Shown here: piece after piece, positions 27,717-35,882 of the stretch
Position numbering within the stretch: position 1 is the stretch's first letter
Layout of the letters: each line of letters begins with the position of its first letter
Assembly (NCBI GenBank): GCA_002320245.1
Contig: DCKD01000088.1
Span: 1 to 60,024 of the forward strand
DNA length: 60,024 nt
Direction of reading: 5' to 3'
From: Lachnospiraceae bacterium UBA1683
GTDB taxonomy: Bacteria; Bacillota; Clostridia; Lachnospirales; Lachnospiraceae
Program-made: the position numbers and the translations under genes
The notes under the pieces: model-generated
The model's database searches: none
What the model saw: the letters and a program-made list of their open reading frames with translations, nothing else
Told to the model about the DNA's origin: nothing

Positions 27717-28415
27717 GTGCATATTATCAATGTGGTTTCATTAAAAAAGATATATCTTAATGGCAATGTTGAAGTCAGAGCACTAAACAATATAAATTTA
27801 AGTATTGAAGAAGGGGAATTTATAACTATTATAGGTCCTTCAGGAAGTGGAAAATCTACCTTATTGAATATGCTTGGTGGATTGGACTACCCAACAGGGG
27901 GGATTGTATCTGTTAATGGTAAAATTTTGGCTGAGATGGATAATGAAGAACTTGCTGTTTTTAGGAGACGCAATATTGGATTTGTGTTCCAGAATTATAA
28001 CCTTATACCATCTTTAAACATTTATGAGAATATCGTTCTCCCTATTAAATTGGACAATGGAAGTATTGATGAAAAGTTTGTTGGGGAATTGACTGATGGG
28101 TTGGAGATTAGTCGGGAAATTAATATGATGCCGGATGAACTGTCAGGAGGGCAGCAACAGAGAGTTGCTATAGCGAGAGCTTTGATTACACGTCCTACGA
28201 TTGTTTTAGCTGATGAGCCTACTGGAAATTTGGATTCGGGCAATAGTGAGAAGGTGATTAAACTTATGAAAGATATGGCACGAAAGTATCATCAGACAAT
28301 GGCTGTCATTACCCATAATGAAAGGATTGCCAATATGGCGGACAGAATAATTCGAATAGAAGATGGAATGATTATTTCGGAAGGGAAGTATTTGGATGAT
28401 ACGCAGAAAAGATAA
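27717..28415 (+). CDS. MacB/LolD-type ABC transporter ATPase
   Basis: 232 residues from GTG 27717 behind AAAGGAGAACATAGGTT. Walker A GPSGSGKST, Q-loop VFQNYNL, signature LSGGQQQRVAIARAL, Walker B IVLADEPTGNLDS and H-loop ITHNE are all present. It pairs with the FtsX-type permease that overlaps its last 20 bases. Pairs of this kind near bacteriocin genes often give self-immunity or peptide resistance. Confidence 0.92.
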   Translation: MHIINVVSLKKIYLNGNVEVRALNNINLSIEEGEFITIIGPSGSGKSTLLNMLGGLDYPTGGIVSVNGKILAEMDNEELAVFRRRNIGFVFQNYNLIPSLNIYENIVLPIKLDNGSIDEKFVGELTDGLEISREINMMPDELSGGQQQRVAIARALITRPTIVLADEPTGNLDSGNSEKVIKLMKDMARKYHQTMAVITHNERIANMADRIIRIEDGMIISEGKYLDDTQKR

Positions 28416-30987
28416 CAGACTTCAGCAACTTGCAATAGCGTGTAATAGAGAAAATCGTAAAAGAAATCTGATTTTAACTTTTGCTATAGCATTGACGGTA
28501 TTTGTTCTTTTTTCTGCATTTAGTATAGCGAAAGGAAAGGTGATTATAGATTCTATTAAGATAATACGTGAAAGTGGCAGTGCCGCATCGGCTTATTTAG
28601 AGAATGCAGAAGAAGAACAATACAAGAAATTAAAATCGCTAGATTATATTAAATATGTTGGACAAGAGTATACCGTGGGAAACTGGTATCAAAATAATAA
28701 ACTTTTGGCAAACTGTAAAGTAATTGATGAAACTGCATATGAGAAAATTATTAAACCCGCATATGATGACATAAAAGGACATTATCCGTCAGATACAAAT
28801 GAAATCATGCTGTCAAAAAGATTGCTTCAAAAATTAGGAATTTCCAATCCGCAGTTGGGAATGAAAATTTCTATTCCTATATTGTTCGATAGTTGGTCAG
28901 TAAATGATGGAAATGAGTTGACTGAGGAATTCATTTTGGTTGGATATTACAACGACTATATTGATGAGGTACAATATGTACCTGTTGCATATTTATCAGA
29001 AAAATATTTAGAGTCTAAACAGATCTCTAGGTATCCGGTAAGACTATCAATTATATTCAAATCAGGATTTTTAAGTAATATGCAGATGGAGCAGAAACTT
29101 TATCAAGATGTTGAACTGGAAAATGCACAACAGCAGTTTTCCAACAATGGATCAGCGGAATTTAGGTCTGTTAACCAATTAATTGGTGGGTATGGTGTTG
29201 CATTTTTATGTACAATAATTGTATTACTCAGTGTTTATCTTTTGATTTATAATGTGTTTTCTATTTCGCTAGCGAAAGATATTCATTATTATGGATTGCT
29301 TTTAGTTATTGGAACTACGCAAAAACAGTTGAGAAAGTTAATTGCAAGTCAAAACAGAGCAATTCTCATAAAGGGTATATTGCTTGGAAGTGTTTTGAGT
29401 CTTTTAGTGGGGAGTGTAGGGTTTCCTATACTATTTAAAGGTTTATTTTTTCTGGAAAATAGGGAGATTAGCATAGATACGGTATTATATCCGGAAATCT
29501 TAATTGGGGCTGTCATGTTTGTTATAATTTTAATGTTGTCTGCCAGCAATCATGTGCTTGGGAAATTGAAAAAGATGAGTCCGGTAGAAGCATACAAGTA
29601 TCAAGCGAAAACAGTATCGCACAGAAAACATACGGAATCCCCAAAAGGAACTTCAATATGTAGAATGGCCTGGTATAATTTTTCATGTTCTAAAAGGAAG
29701 ACCTGTATTACACTTATTTCTTTATTTATTGGATGTGAGATGGCATTATTATCATCATTTATTTCGAACGGGACAGATGTTATTAATAGATTTTTACAAC
29801 AGCCAGACTTTGAAATCGGAACGAAAAAAGATGCTGTTGATGCTTATTTATTTCCTTACAGCACGGTTGACGAATTACAGGTAGATCGAGAAAAGTCATT
29901 GCTTGATGAGGCGCTCATGGAGAAAATTATTGGTATGGATGAAGTAGACGAAGATAGCATAGAGCAGATTTATGGGTGTTATGCGACATTTGATTATAAT
30001 GAAGAATTTATACAACCAAAAGTAAATGCAGCATATGGTACTGGAACAAGTAATAATGTAATGACAATTCAGGTGGTAGATGATCAGTATATTCAGGAGT
30101 TGCAGGAATATGCGGAAAGGAATCAATTAAATGTGGACATTGCTAGTTTGAAAAATGGAACGGGCATCTTAGCTTTACATAAACATGAATTATCTGAAAT
30201 GTTAGAAGATGATGCCAATCAGATGGTTGGAGAGTCAGTACATGTGTATCCCATGGAGACTATGGATATGTCGGAAGCGGAAGGGATAGAATTTGTTTGT
30301 TCCGGTTATATTGATACGACACTAAAAGATTTTCCACAATTGAGCATGAGTTGGAATGGAGAGGGTGTTAATTATTTCCTTGTCAGTAAGCAAGGATATG
30401 AAAGGCTTAATTATCCAAAGCAAGTTTTCAGTTTTACATTTGATGCACGTAATGGTCAGGAAGCGATAGTGAAGGAAAAACTGACGCAACTAATACAAGA
30501 AGAAAATAGTAAGCAGGAAGCCTTTGATATTTATTATCTCTCCTGTACTTCAGACAAGATTAGAGAAGTAAAGAATTATAGGAATAACAGCAGAGTAGTA
30601 ATGATTGCACTTTGTTTGAGTCTTTCTTTATTAGGAATTACAAATTATATAAATATAATTACCACCAATATAGCAGTAAGGAAAAAAGACTTTATAATAA
30701 TGGAAAAAATCGGAATGACTCATAAACAATTAAAAAAGATGTTGATTATGGAGAGTCTGTATCATTGGGGAATATTGATAATAATTTTGTTAAGCGTAGG
30801 AACTTTAATGACCGTGGGTATAGGTTATATTATTAAGAATACTCTTTCATATTTTAGTTTTTCTTATCCGATTAAAGAATTTTTTATAATTGCAATTATA
30901 TTGTTGACTTTTTGTGTGTTTGTTCCGCAAGTTTTTCTTAAAGAAGTATGTAGAGAAAGAAAGGCGAAACAAAAAAGGGATTATTAG
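28396..30987 (+). CDS. FtsX/MacB-type ABC permease
   Basis: 863 residues with an N-terminal helix (about 25-45), an extracellular part, three helices in an FtsX domain (about 268-380), a second helix near 440, a second large extracellular part (about 460-720) and a C-terminal FtsX domain (about 735-855). This two-FtsX layout fits peptide exporters or detoxification permeases. Translation is coupled to the ATPase gene. Likely role: immunity to, or removal of, the cluster's peptide (inference). Confidence 0.85.
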   Translation: MIRRKDNRLQQLAIACNRENRKRNLILTFAIALTVFVLFSAFSIAKGKVIIDSIKIIRESGSAASAYLENAEEEQYKKLKSLDYIKYVGQEYTVGNWYQNNKLLANCKVIDETAYEKIIKPAYDDIKGHYPSDTNEIMLSKRLLQKLGISNPQLGMKISIPILFDSWSVNDGNELTEEFILVGYYNDYIDEVQYVPVAYLSEKYLESKQISRYPVRLSIIFKSGFLSNMQMEQKLYQDVELENAQQQFSNNGSAEFRSVNQLIGGYGVAFLCTIIVLLSVYLLIYNVFSISLAKDIHYYGLLLVIGTTQKQLRKLIASQNRAILIKGILLGSVLSLLVGSVGFPILFKGLFFLENREISIDTVLYPEILIGAVMFVIILMLSASNHVLGKLKKMSPVEAYKYQAKTVSHRKHTESPKGTSICRMAWYNFSCSKRKTCITLISLFIGCEMALLSSFISNGTDVINRFLQQPDFEIGTKKDAVDAYLFPYSTVDELQVDREKSLLDEALMEKIIGMDEVDEDSIEQIYGCYATFDYNEEFIQPKVNAAYGTGTSNNVMTIQVVDDQYIQELQEYAERNQLNVDIASLKNGTGILALHKHELSEMLEDDANQMVGESVHVYPMETMDMSEAEGIEFVCSGYIDTTLKDFPQLSMSWNGEGVNYFLVSKQGYERLNYPKQVFSFTFDARNGQEAIVKEKLTQLIQEENSKQEAFDIYYLSCTSDKIREVKNYRNNSRVVMIALCLSLSLLGITNYINIITTNIAVRKKDFIIMEKIGMTHKQLKKMLIMESLYHWGILIIILLSVGTLMTVGIGYIIKNTLSYFSFSYPIKEFFIIAIILLTFCVFVPQVFLKEVCRERKAKQKRDY

Positions 30988-31591
30988 GAGAGGATTATTG
31001 GGAACGAGTTTTCCGATTTGCTGGTCTTTAGTTTAGTGATTTGAACTTCCATATGGGATTCTTTAATGGCAAGATCCAAAGTTCTGAAATCGTACTTATC
31101 TTCTTTTTTACGCATATGTAATCATCTCAATACATTTTACTGTACTTGTCAGTTTTCTAACAGGTACAGTAAAACGTATAGCATGGTTTATCAGTTTCTA
31201 TTATGCGTAAAAGCGAAAATGTACTGCAAAGCGGTAAATAAAAAAACGTCACTCACAGTACCATTTTTGCGTGTCATAAAATATTTATACTTAAACGACG
31301 GTTAATATAGCCGCCGTTTTCTTTTTACCTAAAATCGGTGATTGATACAGGATCTTTTATTTTTACGGCTTTTGGTTGTGGTTTTTACATCATATAGCAG
31401 GAATAAAAGAAAAATGCACAGGAAATACGAATCAGATATTTTCCATGTGCTTTTTTTACTGTTTAAATATTTTTCAATCTTTTTTCTGAAAGCGCAACAA
31501 ATAGCTGTTACGTGGGTAGCTATTGTGCGGAAAGGGGAGCGAGGGAAAACAACCCCGCACCTACTTTCAAACAGAAAGGAGGTGAAAAGCT
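30988..31591. other. Non-coding stretch between cargo and sigma-like gene, with hairpins
   Basis: 604 bases without a gene I can support. It holds a near-perfect 14-bp hairpin at 31136-31173 (TTTACTGTACTTGT/ACAGGTACAGTAAA), a terminator at 31293-31326 and a stem GTGCGG/CCGCAC at 31525-31560 just before the sigma-like gene. Base composition returns toward that of the Tn916-like backbone here, marking the right edge of the cargo. Confidence 0.6.
31293..31326 (+). terminator. Terminator at right edge of cargo island
   Basis: A nine-base stem with one mismatch (AAACGACGG/CCGCCGTTT), a 9-base loop, then TTTCTTTTT. It isolates the cargo from the regulatory genes downstream. Confidence 0.65.
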
Positions 31592-32008
31592 ATGAAGTCA
31601 TCTTCTTTTGAGCAGGTTATTCAAGCACAGTTTGATTGCCTTACGAAAAAAGTCATTAAAAGAGCAGCAATGAAGTATAACCGTGATATTTCAAGACGAT
31701 TGAAGCATGAAGTTCCATTTTCGGAAATATCAGATTTGGAATTGAACAAGGCTGGCGTTTATGACAAGTATTCCAATGATTATACAGCGTTCAATGTTCT
31801 TGGCATAGAAGTACAAGTATCTGACGACCAGTTAAGCAAAGCACTCAAATGTTTACCAGAGAGAAAACGCAATATCATTTTGTTGTCATACTTTATGGAT
31901 ATGTCCGACGCAGAAATCGGAGAGCTTATGAACGTGGCTCGTACTACTGTTTATCGTCACAGGACAAGCACTCTGGAAGAATTACGAAAAACGATGGAGG
32001 AGGAATAA
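31592..32008 (+). CDS. Sigma-70-like regulator (Tn916 orf7-like)
   Basis: 138 residues, with AAAGGAGGTGAAAAGCT upstream. The C-terminal half is a sigma region 4 (LPERKRNIILLSYFMDMSDAEIGELMNVARTTVYRHR), and the N-terminal part matches the short orf7 proteins of Tn916-like elements. In Tn916, orf7 and orf8 promote excision and transfer gene expression. It forms an operon with the next gene (2-base gap). Confidence 0.85.
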   Translation: MKSSSFEQVIQAQFDCLTKKVIKRAAMKYNRDISRRLKHEVPFSEISDLELNKAGVYDKYSNDYTAFNVLGIEVQVSDDQLSKALKCLPERKRNIILLSYFMDMSDAEIGELMNVARTTVYRHRTSTLEELRKTMEEE

Positions 32009-32010
32009 GC

Positions 32011-32247
32011 ATGGATAAAGACCAAAAACATATACCGTTTGCTGTGATTGTGGCGGCTACGAATGGTGATGAAGCTGCAATACAAGAAATCTTGAATTTC
32101 TATGACGCTTACATATCAAAGTTGAGCTTACGCAAATTGTATGATGAATACGGTAATGTCTACATGGTGGTGGATTCTGAATTAAAAGGCAGAATACAGG
32201 CGGCGGTCATGGATATGATTGCAAACTTTGAAATTGTCGTAATCTAA
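32011..32247 (+). CDS. Small helix-turn-helix protein (Tn916 orf8-like)
   Basis: 78 residues behind GGAGGAATAAGC. It begins FAVIVAATNGDEAAIQEILNFY and ends with the VVDSELKGRIQAAVMDMI segment typical of the helix-turn-helix proteins next to orf7 in these elements. It works with the sigma-like protein in regulation; mechanism unknown. Confidence 0.8.
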   Translation: MDKDQKHIPFAVIVAATNGDEAAIQEILNFYDAYISKLSLRKLYDEYGNVYMVVDSELKGRIQAAVMDMIANFEIVVI

Positions 32248-32640
32248 TCATTCTGACGGGCGGAGTATTTTCCCCTTTCCCTCTGCTCCGCTTGTCAATC
32301 TATGGAAGTTCATTATTTCTGATAGTGGATTTTCATAGACTGGCAAATACAGTCGGGTGTTCTTTGACAACTGAATAAAGCAGATAAATACGTTTGATAT
32401 GCAGCGAGCCAGCGGAAACTGTACGCCATGACCTTGAAAGAGTGAGCGATTCATGCAGTGATCCGGGAGCGACTTGTGGAATGACCGCTTAGCCATGACC
32501 TGTATATCTGGATAATGATACACCCGCATGACGCGGTTCTGCCCATCAGAATGGGAAAGGTGAAAGTCCTGTGGAGCTTGCCAGAGCCATTTATCTGCTT
32601 CGGAAACACACAGCAAAGGGGGTGTATAAGGCAAAATTTT
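32248..32640 (+). ncRNA. Candidate structured non-coding RNA or regulatory region
   Basis: About 390 bases with no gene, a balanced base composition and clear structure. The 10-mer GCCATGACCT occurs twice (32425-32434, 32492-32501). At 32537-32555, TTCTG-CCCAT-CAGAA and CCCAT-CAGA-ATGGG are two mutually exclusive hairpins. The stretch GGGAAAGGTGAAAGTCCTG follows. I recall similar gene-free sequence between orf8-like and recombinase genes in other Firmicute elements, which would mean it is conserved. Strand is a guess. Confidence 0.4.
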
Positions 32641-32666
32641 GCAGTTTGTATGTCAGATATAAGCTG

Positions 32667-32695
32667 CTGAAAATCTATCCCTGATATGATATACT
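32667..32695 (+). promoter_or_regulatory. Promoter for phosphoesterase gene
   Basis: CTGAAA (32667-32672), 17 bases, extended -10 TGATATACT ending at 32695. It has the same -35 and spacing as the recombinase promoter at 33820. Confidence 0.55.
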
Positions 32696-32745
32696 TTTAG
32701 ATATGATTTGAAAGAAATGCTGTAATAAAAGGGGTAGAAAGTGAT

Positions 32746-33597
32746 ATGAAGATATTGTATGTTACAGATTTACACGGAGATAAAAAGAAGTACAGTAAGA
32801 TTCTGGAGGTAGCCACTGAAAAGGAAATCAAAGTCATTGTAAATGGCGGGGATATGTTACCAAAACAATGTGACCGCCACAGTGAGCAACCGTTTTTTAT
32901 CAATGGATTCCTTGATGAATATTTTGAGGAACTGAAAAAGCAGGACATCACATACCTTGCCATGCTTGGAAATGATGATTTACTGGCAGCAGATGAAATG
33001 TTTGACAATCTTTGCAACAGATTTGAAAATGTCTGCAATATAGCCGGTAGGAAATTTTCTGTCAATGGGTATGAATTTATTGGCATGAACTATATTTTAG
33101 ACCACCCATTCGGCTGTAAGGACAGGGTTGTTACGGAAACATATTATATTCCACAGCGTCAGTTAAGTCCTGTAGCCGGAATCTCCAATGCGATAGATTA
33201 TGACAGGATTTACAACTGGCTGGAATATTCCAGAACAGAATTACCGCATATGTGTGATGTGTTGAAGAAACTTCCATTACCGGACGATATGCGGAAAACC
33301 GTCTACATTATGCACATGCCACCTGCGGGATTGCGGTTAGGACAGTTGCGCTATCAAGATTTGGATATAGGCTCTGTTGATATTTACGAATTTCTGAAAG
33401 AAAAACAGCCGCTTCTTTCTCTGCATGGACATATACATGAAAGTCCTGATACGGGAAAAGGAAAGTGGATAAACCATATTCATCAGACAACCTGTATTCA
33501 GACAGGACAGACGGAATTTAATGACAGCCATATGGTTTATGCGGAGATTGATTTGCAGAAAAATAAATATGAACGCAAAGTAATCAGTGCGGATTAG
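32746..33597 (+). CDS. Calcineurin-like metallophosphoesterase
   Basis: 283 residues with all metal-binding motifs of the family: DLHG near the start, NGGDM, LGNDD, MHMPP and LHGHIHES. Short ribosome binding site AAAGGGGTAGAAAGTGAT upstream. The substrate is unknown; relatives include phosphodiesterases and 3'-5' nucleases. It has its own promoter and sits between the regulatory block and the recombinase, so it is an accessory passenger. It is not part of Tn916 or Tn5397 as I know them. Confidence 0.8.
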   Translation: MKILYVTDLHGDKKKYSKILEVATEKEIKVIVNGGDMLPKQCDRHSEQPFFINGFLDEYFEELKKQDITYLAMLGNDDLLAADEMFDNLCNRFENVCNIAGRKFSVNGYEFIGMNYILDHPFGCKDRVVTETYYIPQRQLSPVAGISNAIDYDRIYNWLEYSRTELPHMCDVLKKLPLPDDMRKTVYIMHMPPAGLRLGQLRYQDLDIGSVDIYEFLKEKQPLLSLHGHIHESPDTGKGKWINHIHQTTCIQTGQTEFNDSHMVYAEIDLQKNKYERKVISAD

Positions 33598-33646
33598 CAG
33601 AAAGACACCAGAAATGGTGTTTTTTTGTTGGAAGAAATGAGGTGAG

Positions 33647-33796
33647 ATTATAGGAAAAACAGTACAGTCCAATACGGTAAAAATAGGAAATACGACCTTT
33701 TATGTAACGTCAGTGTTCTCCGGCACAGTGGATTTGCAGCATTTGATTAAAAGGCTGATTCAAAAGGAAATCGAGCAGGAAAACAATGGATATTAA
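33647..33796 (+). CDS. TnpW-like small protein with non-ATG start
   Basis: 49 residues. No ATG, GTG or TTG is available in frame at the right place; ATT 33647 follows GAGGTG closely and would be the start. The sequence KIGNTTFYVTSVFSGTVDLQ...LIKRLIQKEI fits the transposon-encoded TnpW family found next to large serine recombinases of Tn4451-type elements (from memory). Its role is not known. It ends about 100 bases before the recombinase start. Confidence 0.6.
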   Translation: MIGKTVQSNTVKIGNTTFYVTSVFSGTVDLQHLIKRLIQKEIEQENNGY

Positions 33797-33819
33797 ATTC
33801 AAAACAGTGTAATAAGCGG

Positions 33820-33848
33820 CTGAAAAAAATCATGTAGCGTGGTATAAT
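33820..33848 (+). promoter_or_regulatory. Recombinase promoter
   Basis: CTGAAA (33820-33825), 17-base spacer, extended -10 TGGTATAAT ending at 33848; the recombinase ATG follows at 33895 behind GGAAAGGAG. Confidence 0.65.
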
Positions 33849-33894
33849 ATTAACAGGATATAAGTTGTTTGTTTGCTGTTGGAAAGGAGTAAAA

Positions 33895-35508
33895 ATGACA
33901 AAACAGCAAGCAAGATTAAGAGTTAGATTATACGCACGTTTATCCAAAGATGATGGCGACGCTGATAAGGAAAGCAACAGTATTACCAATCAGTTACAAA
34001 TGCTCCGATATTATTCAAAAGAGAAAGGATTTGAAATTATTGACGAGTATGTAGATGATGGTTATTCTGGCACTACATTTAACAGACCGGATTTAAACCG
34101 CATGATTGAGGACGCTATGGAAGATACACAGCCTAGCGGAATCATGGTAAAGGATATGTCAAGGTTTGGACGCAACAATGCCATGTTTATGTATTATGTG
34201 GAAGAAATCTTTCCAAACAATGATATTCTCTTTATCGCACTGAATGATGATGTTGACACAAGGTATGAGGATAACGAGATGATGCCATTCAAATCTATTA
34301 TGAATGAGTATTATGCACGTGACACCTCAAAGAAAATCCGAAGCGTCAAGAAAACAACTGCTTTAAGCGGTGGGTTCTGCGGTTCATTCGCTCCGTATGG
34401 GTACATGGTGGACCCGGACAATAAGCGTAAACTGCTGGTAGACCCGGAAACAGCGCCTATCGTCAAACATATTTTTGAAATGTCGAAACAGGGAAACAGT
34501 GTTCATCAGATAGCACGAACATTGTGTGAAGAAAAGGTTTTGATTCCGAGAGCTTACAGGGCAATGAAAAATGGCACTTTGGAAACAAGCACAGGGTTCC
34601 GATTCCCTACCGACTGGGTTGGGAAAAATGTTAAGATGATTTTGGAAAATCAAGTGTATCTCGGCCATATGGTATCGCACAAGACACAGACAAAATCATT
34701 CAAGAACAGAAAACTGGTTGCAGTTCCTAAGGAAGATTGGATTGTTGTAAAGAATACCCATGAAGCTATCATTGATGAAGAAACCTTTGAACTGGTACAG
34801 AAATTCATCAGCGTAAAGAAAAGGCCAAACAAGACTGGACGACCAAATATGTTTGTGGGGCTTGTAAAATGCCCTGACTGTGGACGCAATATGGCGTTCT
34901 CCAATCCAAACGGGAGAGAGCCGAGATTCCGTTGCAGGACATACGCCAGAAACAGTAATCTCTGCACAACTCATGCGATTTCCTATGACGCATTGGTGAA
35001 GATTGTCATGGACGACATTCAGAAACACATCAAGAATATGGAAACATTAGGCAACCAGTTCATTGAAGAAATGAGGGCGTTGAGTGAATCCGGCGGCGGT
35101 AAAAAAATCAAACAGTTTAAACAGGAATTGGAACTGGCAGAAAAGCGTATTGCTGAAATTGACAGTATCATAATGAAACTGTTCGAGCAGAATGTAGCAG
35201 GAAAGATTTCTGATGGACGCTTTGAGAAAATGTCTGTATCTTATGAAAATGAGCAGAGAGAACTTGAAGAAAGGCGTAAGGCATTAAAAGAGAAAATCGA
35301 AGCCGAGGATTACAAGACAAAAAATACCAACCAATTTTTAGAAACTATACGCAAGTATGAAAACGTAACAGAGTTAAACCGTTCTATGCTGGTTGAACTT
35401 ATTGACAGTATATATGTGTATCAAGCAGAGGGAACCGGCAAAGAACGTACTCAAAAAGTGGAAATCAATTATAGATTTCTTTGTGAGTCTCAATGTGGTA
35501 TTGCATGA
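33895..35508 (+). CDS. Large serine recombinase (integrase/excisionase of inner element)
   Basis: 537 residues. N-terminal resolvase domain with the nucleophile Ser17 in YARLSKDD, then SITNQ and the conserved KDMSRFGRN. Recombinase domain (about 165-300). Zinc ribbon CPDCGRNM...CRTYARNSNLC. Coiled-coil (about 400-490), all typical of TndX/TnpX-type enzymes, and length close to TndX. Its TGA stop at 35506-35508 is the shared attachment core, so the gene runs exactly to the element end and takes its stop from the crossover sequence. In the circular form the same TGA remains. Confidence 0.94.
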   Translation: MTKQQARLRVRLYARLSKDDGDADKESNSITNQLQMLRYYSKEKGFEIIDEYVDDGYSGTTFNRPDLNRMIEDAMEDTQPSGIMVKDMSRFGRNNAMFMYYVEEIFPNNDILFIALNDDVDTRYEDNEMMPFKSIMNEYYARDTSKKIRSVKKTTALSGGFCGSFAPYGYMVDPDNKRKLLVDPETAPIVKHIFEMSKQGNSVHQIARTLCEEKVLIPRAYRAMKNGTLETSTGFRFPTDWVGKNVKMILENQVYLGHMVSHKTQTKSFKNRKLVAVPKEDWIVVKNTHEAIIDEETFELVQKFISVKKRPNKTGRPNMFVGLVKCPDCGRNMAFSNPNGREPRFRCRTYARNSNLCTTHAISYDALVKIVMDDIQKHIKNMETLGNQFIEEMRALSESGGGKKIKQFKQELELAEKRIAEIDSIIMKLFEQNVAGKISDGRFEKMSVSYENEQRELEERRKALKEKIEAEDYKTKNTNQFLETIRKYENVTELNRSMLVELIDSIYVYQAEGTGKERTQKVEINYRFLCESQCGIA

Positions 35509-35516
35509 AGGAAACG
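35485..35516. other. attR of inner element (crossover TGA at 35506-35508)
   Basis: Element sequence GAGTCTCAATGTGGTATTGCA joins pilin sequence AAGGAAACGAAAG through TGA. GTCTCAAT is the inverted counterpart of ATTGAGAT at the left end. Confidence 0.85.
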
Positions 35517-35870
35517 AAAGCACCGGCCGGATACCGTCCGCTGAAAACACCGATTACACTGACCGTAACCCCGACGTTCACCACCGACCGTGATTCCTAT
35601 GTCAAAGGCAATGGTGCAACGGAGGACACCCTGCAGAAACTGGAGGCAAGCGCACATATCGAGAGTTTCTATGATGGGCTGCTTGGGAAGGAGGATCAGA
35701 ATCTTTCCACCGATGTAGAAGACGGTTCCATGAACCTGACCGTTATCAATAAAGTCGGAAAGAAACTTCCGGTAACGGGTACCTCCGCAGTCCTTATCCT
35801 GCTGACCGCAGGTGCGGCCATGATGACAGGGGCTGTTGTAAAGGGCAGGAAAAAGAGGGAAGAACTATAG
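35506..35870 (+). pseudogene. Backbone pilin gene, 3' part
   Basis: Continues the pilin interrupted at 1998: LKETKAPAGYRP, then an E-box-like SpaA domain, MNLTVINKVG, the sorting signal KLPVTGTS, a hydrophobic stretch and KGRKKREEL. It has no start codon or ribosome binding site of its own that would give a secreted product, although transcription from the inner element's recombinase promoter may cross it into the sortase genes. Confidence 0.88.
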
Positions 35871-35882
35871 AGAGGATAGCAG

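Larger units (their letters stand above)
1998..35508. mobile_element. Tn5397/Tn916-like integrative conjugative element with serine recombinase
   Basis: The left end lies in ...TACCTGATGGTAATG and the right end in ...GTATTGCATGAAGGAAACG. Joining the flanks through the common TGA gives TACCTGAAGGAAACG, which restores Y-L-K-E-T-K-A-P of the pilin in frame. The element spans about 33.5 kb and carries the Tn916 conjugation set in the usual order, a group II intron in orf14 and a large serine recombinase at the right end. As I recall, Tn5397 (recombinase TndX) uses a GA core, and the shared bases here are TGA, so GA fits. The cargo differs from Tn5397: there is no tet(M), but an adhesin, a methyltransferase and a bacteriocin-like island. 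Confidence 0.93.

Noticed and set aside
31066..31611. Two small plus-strand frames between FtsX permease and sigma-like gene
   Set aside because: No ribosome binding sites, sequence crosses a hairpin and a terminator, no recognisable protein pattern.
32248..32634. 128-codon minus-strand frame in the gene-free region after orf8
   Set aside because: No start signals and composition unlike neighbouring genes; the region looks structured RNA-like instead.
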